A stretch of DNA of 6,785 bases from Lachnospiraceae bacterium. GTDB lineage: Bacteria > Bacillota_A > Clostridia > Lachnospirales > Lachnospiraceae. Below are positions 6,172-6,785 of the stretch, piece after piece. Numbering within the stretch: position 1 is the stretch's first letter; each line of letters opens with the position of its first letter. The notes under the pieces were generated by a model, which had not been told where the DNA came from, did not search any database, and was given only the letters and a program-made list of their open reading frames with translations. Made by a program: the position numbers and the translations under genes. Location of the stretch: NCBI GenBank assembly GCA_017613055.1, contig JAGAES010000082.1, forward strand, positions 1 to 6,785, given 5' to 3'.

Positions 6172-6219
6172 TTTCCCCTGCCTTTCCGCGCGTTCTCCTT
6201 CTTTTCTCTCCAAAAGATT

Positions 6220-6248
6220 ATTATAGCAGATTGATTAGCCGCAGACAA
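6220..6248 (-). promoter_or_regulatory. promoter of the copper ATPase gene
   Basis: On the minus strand a perfect TATAAT (6220-6225), with TGC just before it (extended -10), lies 17 bp from TTGTCT (6243-6248), a 4-of-6 match to the -35. Transcription would start near 6213, leaving a leader of about 42 bases to the ATG at 6169-6171. In that leader, AGGGG lies three bases before the ATG and an AAGGAG lies farther up. A short inverted repeat AGAC-N4-GTCT (6243-6254) covers the -35 and could bind a regulator, but four-base arms are weak evidence. No CopY-type TACAnnTGTA box is seen. Confidence 0.7.
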
Positions 6249-6271
6249 CCGTCTTTCCGAAAAAGCACCGC

Positions 6272-6300
6272 TTGAGAAACCCGTCTTGTTGTGCTATGAT
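6272..6300 (+). promoter_or_regulatory. promoter of the glycosyltransferase gene
   Basis: TTGAGA (6272-6277; 5 of 6 matches to consensus) and TATGAT (6295-6300; 5 of 6) are separated by 17 bp, with an extended TGC before the -10. Transcription would begin near 6307, about 27 bases before the ATG at 6334. The -35 lies only 23 bp from the -35 of the divergent ATPase promoter, so polymerase or a regulator at one could affect the other. Confidence 0.7.
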
Positions 6301-6333
6301 AGGCGAATAAGAAAGCCGCGAAAGGAGACCGCG

Positions 6334-6785
6334 ATGAATCCCGTTTTTTCGGTTATCATCCCCGCGCATAACGAGGAGAAATACATAAAGCGATGCATCC
6401 GCTCCGTAAAGCGGGCGGCAGAGTATGCCGGCGAAGAGACCGAAATCATCGTCGTATGCAACCGCTGCACCGACCGGACCGAAGAGCTTGCCTCAGAGGC
6501 CGGCGCGAGAACCGTTTCGAATGAAGTGCGTTCCATCGCGAAGGTGCGTAACGAAGGCATCCTCGCAGCGACCGGACGCATCATCGTGACCATCGATGCG
6601 GACAACCGCATGACCAAAGGAACACTCGCCGAAATCCGCGACCTTCTTTCTACCGGAAAGTACATCGGCGGAGGCGCTCCGATGCGGTTTGAGCGGTATT
6701 CGTTTCTGCTTTGGCTGAATGATCTGATGTGCCGTGTGGCATTTGCCGCAACGGGACTGTACTGCGGAATCTTCTGGGCGGAACG
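6334..6785 (+). CDS. family 2 glycosyltransferase (GT-A fold), 5' part, cut by the window end
   Basis: Only the first 150 codons are present. The start is clear: AAGGAG (6322-6327) is six bases before the ATG. The N-terminus FSVIIPAHNEEKYIKRCI (residues 5-22) is the classic nucleotide-binding start of family 2 glycosyltransferases. NRCTDRTEELA (43-53) and AKVRNEGILAATGRI (69-83) follow, and the metal-binding DxD-type motif appears as DADN (88-91). After GGGAPMRFERYSFLLW a hydrophobic stretch (LMCRVAFAATGLYCGIFW, 131-148) leads to the edge; in many relatives this precedes the acceptor-binding part. It would move a sugar from a nucleotide-activated donor to an unknown acceptor on the cytoplasmic side. 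It is divergent from the copper ATPase, with no obvious functional link. The exact substrate cannot be inferred. Confidence 0.9.
   Translation, partial: MNPVFSVIIPAHNEEKYIKRCIRSVKRAAEYAGEETEIIVVCNRCTDRTEELASEAGARTVSNEVRSIAKVRNEGILAATGRIIVTIDADNRMTKGTLAEIRDLLSTGKYIGGGAPMRFERYSFLLWLNDLMCRVAFAATGLYCGIFWAE

Noticed and set aside
6172..6213. Longer N-terminus for the copper ATPase from a TTG at 6211-6213
   Set aside because: The TTG falls at the predicted transcript start and lacks an SD, and the added residues ([14 protein letters not shown]) lie outside the HMA domain, which begins just after the ATG at 6169-6171.
6294..6665. Minus-strand frame of 123 codons opposite the glycosyltransferase
   Set aside because: The plus strand has a promoter, SD and unmistakable family 2 glycosyltransferase motifs; the opposite frame is a shadow.

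Overview
The window looks like a chromosomal segment of a moderately GC-rich Clostridia-type Firmicute, perhaps Lachnospiraceae or Oscillospiraceae-like. This is an inference from strong AGGAGG-type ribosome binding sites, sigma-A promoters with extended -10 elements, a hairpin-plus-U-tract terminator, and a Cu(I) ATPase with a CopZ-like C-terminal domain, an arrangement I recall from clostridial genomes. No rRNA, tRNA, CRISPR array, transposase or prophage gene is visible.

Right end (about 6170-6785): two closely packed divergent promoters separate a copper-exporting P1B-type ATPase (minus strand) from the start of a family 2 glycosyltransferase (plus strand) that runs off the window. The ATPase has an N-terminal heavy-metal-associated (HMA) domain, eight predicted membrane segments, the CPC/YN/MxxSS copper signature, and a second HMA domain at its C-terminus. 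The C-terminal HMA domain has its own Shine-Dalgarno sequence and in-frame ATG, so the gene may also yield a free 70-residue CopZ-like copper chaperone.

Middle and left (about 250-3561): after an AT-rich gap of about 130 bp carrying a good promoter, a two-gene minus-strand unit encodes an unrecognised protein of about 889 residues and, 29 bp later, an unrecognised 173-residue protein. The large protein is strongly modular: N-terminal domain, long Lys/Ala/Glu-rich tract, small central domain, Pro/Ala/Glu-rich linker with two duplicated short motifs, and a highly charged C-terminal coiled coil. It also contains a strong in-frame internal ribosome binding site and ATG. Both proteins begin MGxF and carry Pro/Ala linkers, so they may work together, but no function can be assigned. 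This unit is the most novel part of the window.

Left edge (1-250): a stretch without a convincing gene, with interlocking inverted repeats that could fold as a pseudoknot-like RNA, then a strong terminator reading on the minus strand, then possibly the first codons of another minus-strand gene cut by the window edge.
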